Below are positions 16,747 to 24,297 of a stretch of 33,050 nt of DNA, in pieces. Made by a program: the position numbers and the translations under genes. Within the stretch, counting starts at the first letter, position 1, and each line of letters starts with the position of its first letter. The DNA is from Alphaproteobacteria bacterium (GTDB lineage Bacteria; Pseudomonadota; Alphaproteobacteria; JACZXZ01). The stretch spans positions 1-33,050 of the forward strand of contig DASPOR010000009.1 in the NCBI GenBank assembly GCA_035625915.1, read 5' to 3'. Under the pieces are notes generated by a model, which was not told the origin of the DNA, ran no database searches, and worked only from the letters and a program-made list of their open reading frames with translations.

Positions 16747-17301
16747 ATGACTGCTAGAGCTGAATATTTGCGCCCTTCCCGCGGCCGGAGATCGTCCATC
16801 GTAATGAATAAATTTGTCGGGGAAACATTGCCGATCGGCGATCTGTTGGACCCAGCATTGGGCCAAGCTCTCGCCTATTGGGACAGCCTGCGAAGTGAGC
16901 GGCCATTCCCGTCCCGCAACGACATATCTCCAAGCGGAATGAAATCGTTCCTTCGGCATGTCATGCTCATCGACGTATCCTATGACCCGCTCGATTTCGT
17001 TTATCGTGTATTTGGCACCGCCATTGCGGCTGCGCATAAGGAAGACTATACGGGACGCTCCGCCCGCGAGCTGGAACCGAAGGCATTCTCCGACTTGATT
17101 TGGCAGCAATATTGCGAGGCGTTAGAGTGTCGCGCCCCGATACTCCACAGCGTCCTATTCGTTACGGCGGATCATTGCTCGAAATACCATAGACTCATTC
17201 TGCCGCTCTCACGTGACGGCGCAAAGATCGACAAACTGCTCGCGGTTTCAGTGGAGGACGGAAAATTCTGGGACGCGGTCGCCGGCGATCATCGCGAGTA
17301 G
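16747..17301 (+). CDS. PAS_5-type small protein
   Basis: A soluble protein of about 184 residues resembling the single-domain PAS_5 proteins common in Rhodospirillales and Rhizobiales. The pattern is typical: a helical lead-in (LGQALAYWDSLRSERPFPSR), then ISPSGMKSFLRHVMLIDV, the DPLDFVYRVFGTAIAAAH core, YTGRSARELEP, and a final strand (RLILPLSRDGAKIDKLLAVS). These proteins have no attached enzyme domain and their signalling partners are mostly unknown. The start is uncertain: ATG 16747 and ATG 16804 are both in frame and neither has a strong ribosome binding site. The SDR stop codon is about 340 bases upstream, so this looks like a single-gene unit. Confidence 0.75.
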   Translation: MTARAEYLRPSRGRRSSIVMNKFVGETLPIGDLLDPALGQALAYWDSLRSERPFPSRNDISPSGMKSFLRHVMLIDVSYDPLDFVYRVFGTAIAAAHKEDYTGRSARELEPKAFSDLIWQQYCEALECRAPILHSVLFVTADHCSKYHRLILPLSRDGAKIDKLLAVSVEDGKFWDAVAGDHRE

Positions 17302-17350
17302 GCCCGCACATGGGACCTCGCCGTCGTCTCCTTGCCAGCATTGCGTGAAA

Positions 17351-17677
17351 CTACGGCTCGTCGATCGGTAAATGGCAAGATTCTACGCTCTCTCCCAATT
17401 TCAATACGACGAGACCGACGAAATACCGCAATACGAATCCAGCATCGGCGCCGGTCATTTTCGCGACGAGATCGGCGCGTGGCCATTCGCGCACGATGCG
17501 CTGCGAAGGTGGTGTCAGCGTCACAACGCTCTTGAATCGCCCTTTGTGTCTTATTGTCAGCGGTCGGGACCGCACCAATTCCCACGCCTTGTGCTCGCCG
17601 GCCCGAATCTGGCGGGCGAGCAAGGTCCCGAAGCCCGCGGGCGTCACGCCCTCGCGAAGATGCAGGAGCGCTTTCAT
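17351..17677 (-). CDS. Conserved-looking hypothetical protein
   Basis: Not recognised. The frame encodes 108 residues that read like a real protein: a helical N-terminus (MKALLHLREGVTPAGFGTLL), a basic middle (IRHKGRFKSVVTLTPPSQ), and a C-terminal helix rich in hydrophobics (GADAGFVLRYFVGLVVLKLG). Third codon positions are clearly GC-rich in this frame, and the overlapping frames on both strands are arginine-rich and less protein-like. ATG 17677 is used; a TTG three codons earlier is possible. No strong ribosome binding site was seen. It converges with the PAS-like gene and is divergent from the next SDR. Confidence 0.5.
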   Translation of the reverse strand: MKALLHLREGVTPAGFGTLLARQIRAGEHKAWELVRSRPLTIRHKGRFKSVVTLTPPSQRIVREWPRADLVAKMTGADAGFVLRYFVGLVVLKLGESVESCHLPIDEP

Positions 17678-17969
17678 CCATCGCAAGCATCCAGCCTTGC
17701 GCGAAGCGAGTCAAGGAACAGCGTTGCGTGGGGCGTGGCGAACGATTGCTGTTATCCGGATTATTTAGGCTGTATCGTCGTTTAGGGGTGGAGCCAGTCT
17801 AGTCAGCCCGAGACTGCCTCTGCTGCCCGTTCACGCGTGCATGAAAGCCGAATCGAGCCCTTAACCGGCCACATGACCCGTTGTTATATCTTCCGGCCGA
17901 ATGTATTTCGCGATAGGGCGGGAACGACGACCGGCGTCGAAAATCGACAAACAGCTTTTGGAGGACTCG

Positions 17970-18770
17970 ATGCGTCTCAAAAATAAGGTTGCGGTGATTA
18001 CCGGAGGTGCCAACGGGATTGGGCGCGCTACGGCAATGGTGTTTGCACAGGAAGGGGCCAAAGTCGCGATCGCGGACGTGATGGATGGTTCGCCCGTTGT
18101 CGATGCCATTCATCAAGCGGGGGGCGAGGCGTTTTATCGCCGAACCGACGTGGCGAAATCCGCGGACGTCGAGCAAGTGATCGACGCTGCGGTAAATCGC
18201 TGGGGCGGGCTCGACATTATTTTCAACAACGCCGGCATTGCCATGGCGAAGCCGATAACGGAGGTGTCTGAGGAGGAGTTCGACCGGCTTTTCGCGATAA
18301 ACGTCAAAGGCGTTTATCTGGGCTGCAGGCTCGCCCTTCCCCACATGCTTAGCCGCGGCAAGGGCTCGATCATCAACATGTCGTCAAGTGGCGGCCTCTT
18401 GGCGCGCGCAAGCGATCCAGCCTACAGCGCCTCCAAACACGCGGTGATGGGCCTGACCAAGGCGCTTGCCGTCTCATACGCGCACATGAACATTCGCGTG
18501 AATGCAATTTGCCCCGGCCCCATCGAAACCTCGATGCTGTGGGGAACGGCCCGGACACCAGAAGAGCGGCGCGCCCGTCTGCCCGCGATTCTTGCCACCT
18601 GCCCGGCGGCGCGCTCCGCAACTGCCGAGGATGTGGCAAATGCTGCCCTCTATCTGGCCTCGGACGAATCTGCATTCGTCAACGGCGTCGGGTTGGCGAT
18701 CGATGGGGGTAAGGCGGCAGGCGTCATGCCGCTCGACCGCTATCGTCTCGATTTCGAAATCCACACCTAG
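17970..18770 (+). CDS. SDR-family NAD-dependent oxidoreductase
   Basis: A 266-residue classical short-chain dehydrogenase. The glycine motif TGGANGIGR is at 11-19, and an aspartate at the end of the second strand (VAIADVMDG) indicates NAD(H). NNAG is at 86-89, with catalytic Ser139-140, Tyr152 and Lys156 (MSSSGG, then AYSASK), and the PG motif follows in AICPGPIETSM. The C-terminus ends in the usual SAFVNGVGLAIDGGK segment plus a short tail. ATG 17970 was chosen over the upstream frame opening at 17901 because GGAGG stands directly before it. The stop codon TAG is also the first three bases of repeat copy 2, so the repeat lies in the immediate 3' untranslated region. The substrate is unknown. 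Confidence 0.92.
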   Translation: MRLKNKVAVITGGANGIGRATAMVFAQEGAKVAIADVMDGSPVVDAIHQAGGEAFYRRTDVAKSADVEQVIDAAVNRWGGLDIIFNNAGIAMAKPITEVSEEEFDRLFAINVKGVYLGCRLALPHMLSRGKGSIINMSSSGGLLARASDPAYSASKHAVMGLTKALAVSYAHMNIRVNAICPGPIETSMLWGTARTPEERRARLPAILATCPAARSATAEDVANAALYLASDESAFVNGVGLAIDGGKAAGVMPLDRYRLDFEIHT

Positions 18771-18925
18771 TGCGGTGGATTTGAAGTCCCTTTGATTTTG
18801 CCGACCGCCGCGTTCAGGAACTTCAAATCCGAAGATCGCACTCGACACAAAACACTGCTCGTGTGGCCTTGGATCCGAAACTCGCTCACGTTCCCGTACC
18901 CAGGTTGGGCGATTTTCGGATTCGC
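18768..18925. repeat. Dispersed double-hairpin repeat, copy 2
   Basis: Related to the element at 3866-4024, in the same orientation and with the same order of parts. Arms 18777-18786 and 18821-18830 form the core of hairpin 1, with an outer stem joining 18768-18776 to 18835-18843. Arms near 18873-18880 and 18914-18921 form the core of hairpin 2. A linker reading CTCGTGTGGC is shared by both copies. Compared with copy 1, a T-A pair in the outer stem has become C-G and a C/A mismatch has become T-A, so pairing is maintained although the bases differ. It overlaps the SDR stop codon and separates that gene from the convergent coiled-coil gene. Confidence 0.85.
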
Positions 18926-18971
18926 CAAAGTAACGCCGATCGTCGAATTCGTCGCGCGGCCGGTATTGCAC

Positions 18972-19292
18972 CTATTTCATTCCAAGTTGACTTTTCGCGG
19001 TCTCAAGATCCTCGAGCTTTCTCGACGCTTCGTCGAACGCTTTCTTGGCTTCGTTTCTTTTCGCTTCCATTAAAGCTGCTTCGGATTGCAATCGCGCCAT
19101 TTCCTCGCCGATAAAATGTGCGGGATGCTCGATCCTTTGAACCATATCGCTGAATGACTTGACTGATTTGACCGCGGTTTCCCAGGCCGCTTGGGCCTCC
19201 TCGAACTTGGTGCGCAAATGCTGGACACGATCCGAAGTCTCCTCCAGCTCACGGAGGAGCCTGAGTGACCAGATTTCCTTTTCACCCGCCAA
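18972..19292 (-). CDS. Small coiled-coil protein of unknown function
   Basis: A 106-residue, strongly charged, helix-forming protein with heptad-like spacing throughout (for example LRELEETSDRVQHLRTKFEE and EEMARLQSEAALMEAKRNEA, then KLEDLETAKSQ). It has no signal peptide, membrane helix or enzymatic motif. The frame opens at 19400, but the first 36 codons read like non-coding sequence. A TTG at 19292 preceded by AAAGGGGG at about six bases gives a protein that begins directly with its charged helix, so I used that start. It converges with the SDR gene and the double-hairpin repeat lies between them. It could be a scaffold or a small regulator; nothing in the sequence decides. Confidence 0.55.
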   Translation of the reverse strand: MAGEKEIWSLRLLRELEETSDRVQHLRTKFEEAQAAWETAVKSVKSFSDMVQRIEHPAHFIGEEMARLQSEAALMEAKRNEAKKAFDEASRKLEDLETAKSQLGMK

Positions 19293-19413
19293 CTTCGCCC
19301 CCTTTCCCCGCGACTGCCATAAAGGTGGTTGATCCGACGCAATCGTTTGCAGTGAATATCTGCATAAATACCAACGCCGGCATGCGGCATGAGATATCAA
19401 TGGCGCAGCCGGC

Positions 19414-20544
19414 CTAGGCCCAGAGCCGCGCTGGCCCGAGATCGTTCTCGCCGATACCGTATCCCTTCACGGCATCGGGCAAGCCCAGGCCGGCCGCCAA
19501 TGACGCGGCTGTCAGGCCCATGGCATAGGATGTCTGGATGCCGTAGCCGCCCTGGCCCGCAAGCCAAAAGAACCCCTCGGCGTCGGGGGCGAAGCCAACC
19601 ACGGGGTTCTTGTCTTGAACGAAACTTCGCAGGCCGGCCCAACGTCTGAGGATGCGGCCCACCTTGAGAGTTGAAGCCTTCTCGATGCGGTCGACCACGA
19701 GGGCAACGTCGAGTTCGTCTGGCTGGATATCCTGCGGCTCGACAGGCGTCTCGTCGGCAGGCGAGGCGAGTACGCGCCCTGACTCGGGCTTGAAATAGAA
19801 TTGCTCCGCGCAATCGGCGGCAACTGGGGATTTGGCGAAGTTGGTTCCGTGAGGCGCATCGAAGATAATCACGGTGCGGCGTTTCGGTTGGAGTCCGATT
19901 CTGCGCACACCGGCCAAATCTGCAATCACGTCGGCCCAGGCGCCGGCTGCGTCGATTACGACCGGTGCCGCGAAGGCGCCGGCCCTCGTTTCGCACAACC
20001 ACTTCCCGTTCTTGCGCCCGAACGCCGTCACCTCCGCGTTCGTTACGATGGTCGCACCTTTGGCGCGCGAACCGCGCAGGTAACCTTGGTGGATTGCGTT
20101 GACATCCATGTCCATGACGCTCGGATCGTGCGCTGCCGCCGCGACGTAACTCTTCTTTAGGACGGGACAGAGCGCGAGGGCGGCATCGACACTGACGAGC
20201 TTGATGCTGTCCGAAAGCTCCGAAAGTTCCTTGACAAGTTCCTCAAGGAATTCGCGTTGATCCGCGCGTGCTACGAAGAGAGCACCGCGTGGGTGCATGA
20301 GCGGCGTGCTCGCAAAGCCATCTGGTGGCCTGCGTAGAAAGTCGCCACTTGCCATCGTCATAACGCGCATAAGGCGCGGGCCGTAGCTCTCGGCAAACAC
20401 GGCCGCAGAGCGTCCGGTGCTATGGTAGCCGGGTTGATCCTCCCGTTCGAGAATGATTACTGTTCCGCGCGGCGCTAGGTGGTAGGCGACGGAGGCGCCC
20501 GCAATACCGCTTCCCACGATGAGATAGTCACACTCGCGCGTCAT
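19414..20544 (-). CDS. FAD-dependent oxidoreductase, DAO (glycine/D-amino acid oxidase) family
   Basis: A 376-residue flavoprotein of the DadA/glycine-oxidase type. The dinucleotide-binding motif GSGIAGASVA is at 11-20, followed by an acidic strand end (IILERE) and the STGRSAAVF segment that contacts the flavin. The C-terminal FAD motif is FFWLAGQGGYGIQTSYAMG. Family members oxidise secondary or primary amines, such as sarcosine, dimethylglycine, D-amino acids and imino acids, to imines. ATG 20544 is preceded by GGAGG. It is 109 bases downstream of the DddP-like gene on the same strand and probably co-transcribed, so it may act on a product of that enzyme or on another osmolyte. There is no signal peptide. 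Exact substrate unknown. Confidence 0.88.
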   Translation of the reverse strand: MTRECDYLIVGSGIAGASVAYHLAPRGTVIILEREDQPGYHSTGRSAAVFAESYGPRLMRVMTMASGDFLRRPPDGFASTPLMHPRGALFVARADQREFLEELVKELSELSDSIKLVSVDAALALCPVLKKSYVAAAAHDPSVMDMDVNAIHQGYLRGSRAKGATIVTNAEVTAFGRKNGKWLCETRAGAFAAPVVIDAAGAWADVIADLAGVRRIGLQPKRRTVIIFDAPHGTNFAKSPVAADCAEQFYFKPESGRVLASPADETPVEPQDIQPDELDVALVVDRIEKASTLKVGRILRRWAGLRSFVQDKNPVVGFAPDAEGFFWLAGQGGYGIQTSYAMGLTAASLAAGLGLPDAVKGYGIGENDLGPARLWA

Positions 20545-20653
20545 TACTTACCTCCGCCGCGCCGCGGCACGGATAGATTATCTCGCCGATTGGGTGCAAC
20601 AGCATGGATTTGAGACGCAATCCGCTCGACCTTCGATCGGCGACACCAGGCGG

Positions 20654-21901
20654 TCACCGCAGCAGCGCCGCCTCGAACGGGTATTTGGACAAGAGCTCGC
20701 AGCCCGTCTTCGTCACGAGAACCTGATGCTCGAGCTTCACTCCTTCCTTTCCCCCGACGGCACCCACGTAACTCTCGATGCACAAAGTCATGTTCTCCTC
20801 GATGACACCGTCAAAGCCTGCCCGGTTGAAATCGTGCCGGTGGTAGATCGACGGGTATTCATCGCAGAGGCCGATCCCGTGCGCCAGGAGCATGTAACGG
20901 TTCGGCACATATTCGTCCGCCTGTCGGTAAGCCTTCTCCGCCATTTCCCTGAATGTCACGCCGGCCTTCACAAGCGTCATGTTGTGTTCAATCTCCTCGT
21001 AGGCGCGCCTATATAGCTCGCGCTGATACTGGCTCGGCGTACCGGGCCCACAGAAGAACGTGCGCGATACGTCCGCACAATAGCCGAACGGCCCGACCAT
21101 GTCGGCGTCGAAGGCGACAAGGTCGCCGGGTCTAATCCTGCGCTCACTGCTCTCTTGATACCACGGATTGGTTCGGTCGCCAGACGACAGCATGCGCGCG
21201 TCAAGCCACTCCCCTCCCATGGCAATGTTTGTCTGGTAAAGGATCGACCAAAGCTCGTTTTCCGTCATGCCGGGTTTCAAGGCTTCGTTCATGCGGGCCA
21301 TCGCGATGTCCGCGACGGCGAGCGAGACATTCATGCATAGAATCTCTTCCGGCGATTTGATCGAGCGCGCAAGCTCGATCGGCTCCTGTGCATCGCAAAG
21401 CTCGATGCCATGCCGCGCAAGGACAGCGGCGCAAGGGGGGTCGCATCGGTCGACCGCCAGCCGCTTATTGCCGGCCGCAGCTCGGTGAAAGAGGTCGGCG
21501 ATTTCGGCAGCCCACGTGCGGATGCTATCCGTGAGCCGCGGTCCACTGAAGAAAAAGCTGAAGCCGACCGCAGGCCGTACTTCCGTGATGGTTTCGAGGC
21601 CCTGGGCCACGTGGTGACAGGCCTCTGCATCGAACAGCACGACAGGCCCCTCTGCCGCGACAAAGAGATATCGCCCCGGCGTGTGCGTCTGGAACATTGA
21701 ATAGTTGCGGCTACCGCTTGCATAACGAATGTTGACGGGATCGACGAGCAGGCAAGCCGCATAGTCACGCGCTTTGAGCTGCTCGCGGAGGCGCCCGAGC
21801 CGATAGCCGCGCAATCGCACCATGTCGAGCGAGGCCTCCGTGTCGCTGATCGAGGTGACCGGCGTCCTGTGCGCGACTGAAGACGGATTATCGTTGCCCA
21901 T
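20654..21901 (-). CDS. M24-fold protein, DddP-like (candidate DMSP lyase; otherwise Xaa-Pro peptidase-like)
   Basis: A 415-residue protein with the pita-bread fold of M24 peptidases. Its metal-ligand pattern is that of DddP, the dimethylsulfoniopropionate lyase: Asp265, Asp267, Asp277, His341, Glu376 and Glu391. The intervals (2, 10, 64, 35, 15) equal those I recall for the DddP ligands D295, D297, D307, H371, E406 and E421, and Asp347 falls where the proposed catalytic base D377 would be. Segments GGEWLDARML, DRTNPWYQES, AHGIGLCDEYP and ENMTLCIES also resemble DddP. Ordinary M24 peptidases have an 11-residue D-to-D spacing and lack the DxD pair. ATG 21901 follows GGGAG; the frame extends 12 codons more. 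It is flanked by a cupin upstream and a DAO oxidase downstream. DMSP cleavage is inferred, and close relatives with other substrates exist. Confidence 0.8.
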   Translation of the reverse strand: MGNDNPSSVAHRTPVTSISDTEASLDMVRLRGYRLGRLREQLKARDYAACLLVDPVNIRYASGSRNYSMFQTHTPGRYLFVAAEGPVVLFDAEACHHVAQGLETITEVRPAVGFSFFFSGPRLTDSIRTWAAEIADLFHRAAAGNKRLAVDRCDPPCAAVLARHGIELCDAQEPIELARSIKSPEEILCMNVSLAVADIAMARMNEALKPGMTENELWSILYQTNIAMGGEWLDARMLSSGDRTNPWYQESSERRIRPGDLVAFDADMVGPFGYCADVSRTFFCGPGTPSQYQRELYRRAYEEIEHNMTLVKAGVTFREMAEKAYRQADEYVPNRYMLLAHGIGLCDEYPSIYHRHDFNRAGFDGVIEENMTLCIESYVGAVGGKEGVKLEHQVLVTKTGCELLSKYPFEAALLR

Positions 21902-21971
21902 TGGCGTGCTCCCTGTGTCGGCGGGCGGGAACCTCAACTATGATCTTGCGGCTGCGAGTCCCGGTGGCTGT

Positions 21972-22331
21972 TCAAGCCTTCTTTTCGAGCCGCTCGCGCC
22001 AATCCGCCGGATAGACCGAGAAGACAACCCGAGCGCGCTCTTTTGCCCGGTAGACGAGCCAGGTCCCCTCCGGCAACCAGATTCCTGTGCCCGGCGTGAG
22101 GATGAAATCTCCCTTTTTTGTCTCGATCGTTAGCGTCCCCTCGAGGCAATAGAAATACTCGTCGTACTTGACGGTCCATTCCATCGCGCAGTTCTCGAAC
22201 GTCGCAACACCCGCGCTGAGCGACCTACTGATGTCTGTGCCGACGTCGCGCCCAATCTCGATATGGCCCTCGATACCCTCAATTGGCTCGAATTTCCGGG
22301 CATTCGGCTTGATCAGCTTAATTCCGCTCAT
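21972..22331 (-). CDS. EutQ-like cupin domain protein
   Basis: A 119-residue single-domain cupin. The barrel is seen in VKYDEYFYCLEGTLTIETKKGDFILTPG (written here in the order it occurs, residues about 54-81) followed by TGIWLPEGTWLVYRA. The first cupin motif reads D-E-Y-F-Y-C where metal-binding cupins have H-x-H, so the usual histidine ligands are missing, as in EutQ-type proteins. It therefore does not look like a DddL/DddQ/DddW-type cupin DMSP lyase. ATG 22331 follows a GGGGGTGG sequence; the frame extends further upstream without support. It is 70 bases upstream of the DddP-like gene on the same strand and is likely the first gene of that unit. The role is unknown, perhaps binding a small ligand or assisting a neighbour. 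Confidence 0.8.
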   Translation of the reverse strand: MSGIKLIKPNARKFEPIEGIEGHIEIGRDVGTDISRSLSAGVATFENCAMEWTVKYDEYFYCLEGTLTIETKKGDFILTPGTGIWLPEGTWLVYRAKERARVVFSVYPADWRERLEKKA

Positions 22332-22482
22332 TGCAATGCCACCCCCAATGTGTCCGGCTGGAAAACCTCTCATCAAGGGCCTTGGCAACCATCGCCAAGG
22401 CAAGAATTGCATCAGCCCCAAAATGCTCCCTTTGGCCGATCGCCTCGTTCCGAGCCGATTGGAGCAATCTCGCAATACAAAC

Positions 22483-22529
22483 CCTCGCCCTCCCCTACCT
22501 GCCGAATGCAGGGGAGGGAAGGGCGAGGA
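22483..22529. repeat. GC-rich inverted repeat, possible terminator of the binding-protein gene
   Basis: The left arm CCTCGCCCTCCCCT and the right arm AGGGGAGGGAAGGGCGAGG pair over about 14 bases with a five-base bulge around a short loop. On the minus strand the hairpin is followed by GTTTGTATTG, which is mildly T-rich. It lies about 55 bases downstream of the binding-protein gene's stop codon, so it may end that transcript. The same kind of CCCTC...GAGGG palindrome is widespread as an intergenic repeat in alphaproteobacteria, so it may equally be a REP-like element. Confidence 0.6.
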
Positions 22530-22583
22530 AATTGCCTGCCGATTTTCCGACGACGGCGCAGAGACGTCGCCGTCAATGAATAG

Positions 22584-23834
22584 TTACGGCCAAATCTTCT
22601 TCGGGTTCGTGCCGATCTTGAAAGTCTTGGCGTCGGCATTCGTGTATTCATAGACCGCCGGCTTGAACTTACCGCACTCGCCGTGCGCGTCGCACGCGAT
22701 CGGACCCGAAACGCCATCGAACGAGGTTGCAAAGACCGCGTCCCGTAGGGCTTTCCGGCCGATATACAGCGAGCCATCCTTATCGACGGCGACTTTTTGG
22801 ATCGCCTTCATCAGCAGCTGCGCTGCGTCGTAGGCTTGGCCGTGGAAGCCGGAGATCGGTCCCTCGCCATAGGCTTTCTTGTATGCCTCGATGAACTTGG
22901 GATATCCCTTGCCCATCGCCTCGTCGGATACGTCGGGATAGGCGATGCGGAAACCGACGACCGACGGCCCCGCCGCCGTGATCATCTCGGGCGCCATCAA
23001 CGAGCCGCCGCCGATGAGAGGAATCTTATCGAGGCCGGGCGTTTCTTTCGCCTGGCGCAGAAGCTGTGCCGCACCCGCGACGAAGACCGGAAAGTAAATT
23101 GCGTCCGGCTTCTCGGTCGCGATACGGGTGAGAAGCGGATGCATGTCGACATCGGTCGGCGCAATTGCCTCCTGCGACAGCACCGTACCACCCAACTTCG
23201 TGAAGTTCGTCGCCGTCACGACGGTAAGTTGCTGTGCGTATGGGCTGCCGTCGTGGACCGTCACGATCTTTTTCACCTTGAGCGCGTCGAACATGTACTT
23301 CGCGTCGGCCGCACCCTGCTCGATGTCGCTGTAGATGGTGCGCACGAAGCCGTCATACTCGGGCTTGCGGTCGGCGGCCGTAAGCGAGGGTGCCGAACAT
23401 GCCGTGCCGAGCTCAACGATACCCTGCTTCCACAGAATCGGTGCCGCCGGCGTGCAGACGCTCGAGCAGGCCGAGCCGAGTACGGCCACGATCGACGGCG
23501 TGGCCGCGAGCTTCGTTGCCGCCGTCTGGCCCCCTTCGGCGTTGCACTGGTCGTCCTCGACGAGGAATCGGATCGGATGGCCGAGAATCTTCTCGCCCAC
23601 TTCCTTGAAGGCAATTTCAGCACCGCGCTTCGAGTCCGTGCCGAGTGCCGTATCGGGCCCGGAGATGACCCACATGCCGCCGATCACGATCGGGGCACCC
23701 TTTTGGACGGTAACGACGCCAATCGGATCGGTGACTGGCCCAGCGGTTGCGGCCCAGCCGGGTGCGGTCATGCACACAAGTACGGCCGCCGCCAGCGAGA
23801 GTCGCTTCAATCCAGCTCGAGTGACGTATTTCAT
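22584..23834 (-). CDS. ABC transporter substrate-binding protein (LivK/Peripla_BP_6 family)
   Basis: A 416-residue periplasmic binding protein of the branched-chain amino acid type. It starts with a signal peptide (MKYVTRAGLKRLSLAAAVLV, cleavage near PGWA). The mature protein begins with the strand IVIGGMWVISGPDTALG, continues with RGAEIAFKEVG and FLVEDDQCNAEGGQTAATKL, and has the second lobe around IVTVHDGSPYAQQL and DAIYFPVFVAGAAQLLRQA. Four cysteines in the first lobe (GSACSSVC and GTACSAP) are unusual for the family and could form disulfides. ATG 23834 is preceded by AGGAGG. No permease or ATPase gene adjoins it, so it must use a transporter encoded elsewhere. Its place between the ectoine operon and the DddP-like unit suggests uptake of a related compatible solute or product; the ligand is not known. 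Confidence 0.92.
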   Translation of the reverse strand: MKYVTRAGLKRLSLAAAVLVCMTAPGWAATAGPVTDPIGVVTVQKGAPIVIGGMWVISGPDTALGTDSKRGAEIAFKEVGEKILGHPIRFLVEDDQCNAEGGQTAATKLAATPSIVAVLGSACSSVCTPAAPILWKQGIVELGTACSAPSLTAADRKPEYDGFVRTIYSDIEQGAADAKYMFDALKVKKIVTVHDGSPYAQQLTVVTATNFTKLGGTVLSQEAIAPTDVDMHPLLTRIATEKPDAIYFPVFVAGAAQLLRQAKETPGLDKIPLIGGGSLMAPEMITAAGPSVVGFRIAYPDVSDEAMGKGYPKFIEAYKKAYGEGPISGFHGQAYDAAQLLMKAIQKVAVDKDGSLYIGRKALRDAVFATSFDGVSGPIACDAHGECGKFKPAVYEYTNADAKTFKIGTNPKKIWP

Positions 23835-24297
23835 GACGCAGACCTCCTGTTCCAGGATTGTGGTCCTTTCGAAGTTGTCTGACGGCGGTCGAGGACGCAT
23901 CGACGCCGTCCCGCGCGAAATGCAATTTGGCGTCCTAATTATTTAGCGATCAATGGCTCTGCAATTGCCCCGAACGGGCACACCAACCAACTGCTTCGCC
24001 ACTTGGCGCTTACTTGTCATTGTGCCCGATTGCCCTCCCCCTGTCGGTCCCGCTCGCGCGAGGCCTGACGGACGAAACGCCATGATATCACCGGCCATTG
24101 TGGTTCGCGACACTCGTAATTGTGCCGTCTGAGCCGGGCCACTGCGGCCGACCGGCGAACCAAGGGGCAGTTCTGCGGAACACCGCTGCGTGTGACATTA
24201 GCGGAGCGATCCTCGTAAATGGGGTGGCTATGTCGGACGTGGATCGGCGCGCAGCCCATGCCAGGGGCGAACCAACTGCAACCGCTCCGTGTAATTC
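23835..24297. other. Intergenic stretch upstream of the binding-protein gene
   Basis: About 460 bases between the flavoprotein stop and the binding-protein start. Frames in it are short, arginine-rich and lack start signals, so I see no gene. It is long enough to hold the binding protein's promoter and any operator, but no known riboswitch or clear palindrome was recognised by eye. It also marks the break between the ectoine operon and the downstream minus-strand genes. Confidence 0.5.

Noticed and set aside
16537..17109. Minus-strand frame of 190 codons
   Set aside because: It overlaps the PAS_5-like gene, which has a recognisable family pattern; the minus frame has none.
20654..21901. Creatinase followed by a sarcosine oxidase (M24 gene plus DAO gene)
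   Set aside because: Creatinase lacks the M24 metal ligands, whereas this protein keeps a full DddP-type set.
21972..22331. Cupin-type DMSP lyase (DddL/Q/W/K)
   Set aside because: The histidine ligands of the two cupin motifs are missing.
22797..23882. Plus-strand frame of 361 codons
   Set aside because: Antisense shadow of the binding-protein gene, which has a signal peptide and an AGGAGG site.
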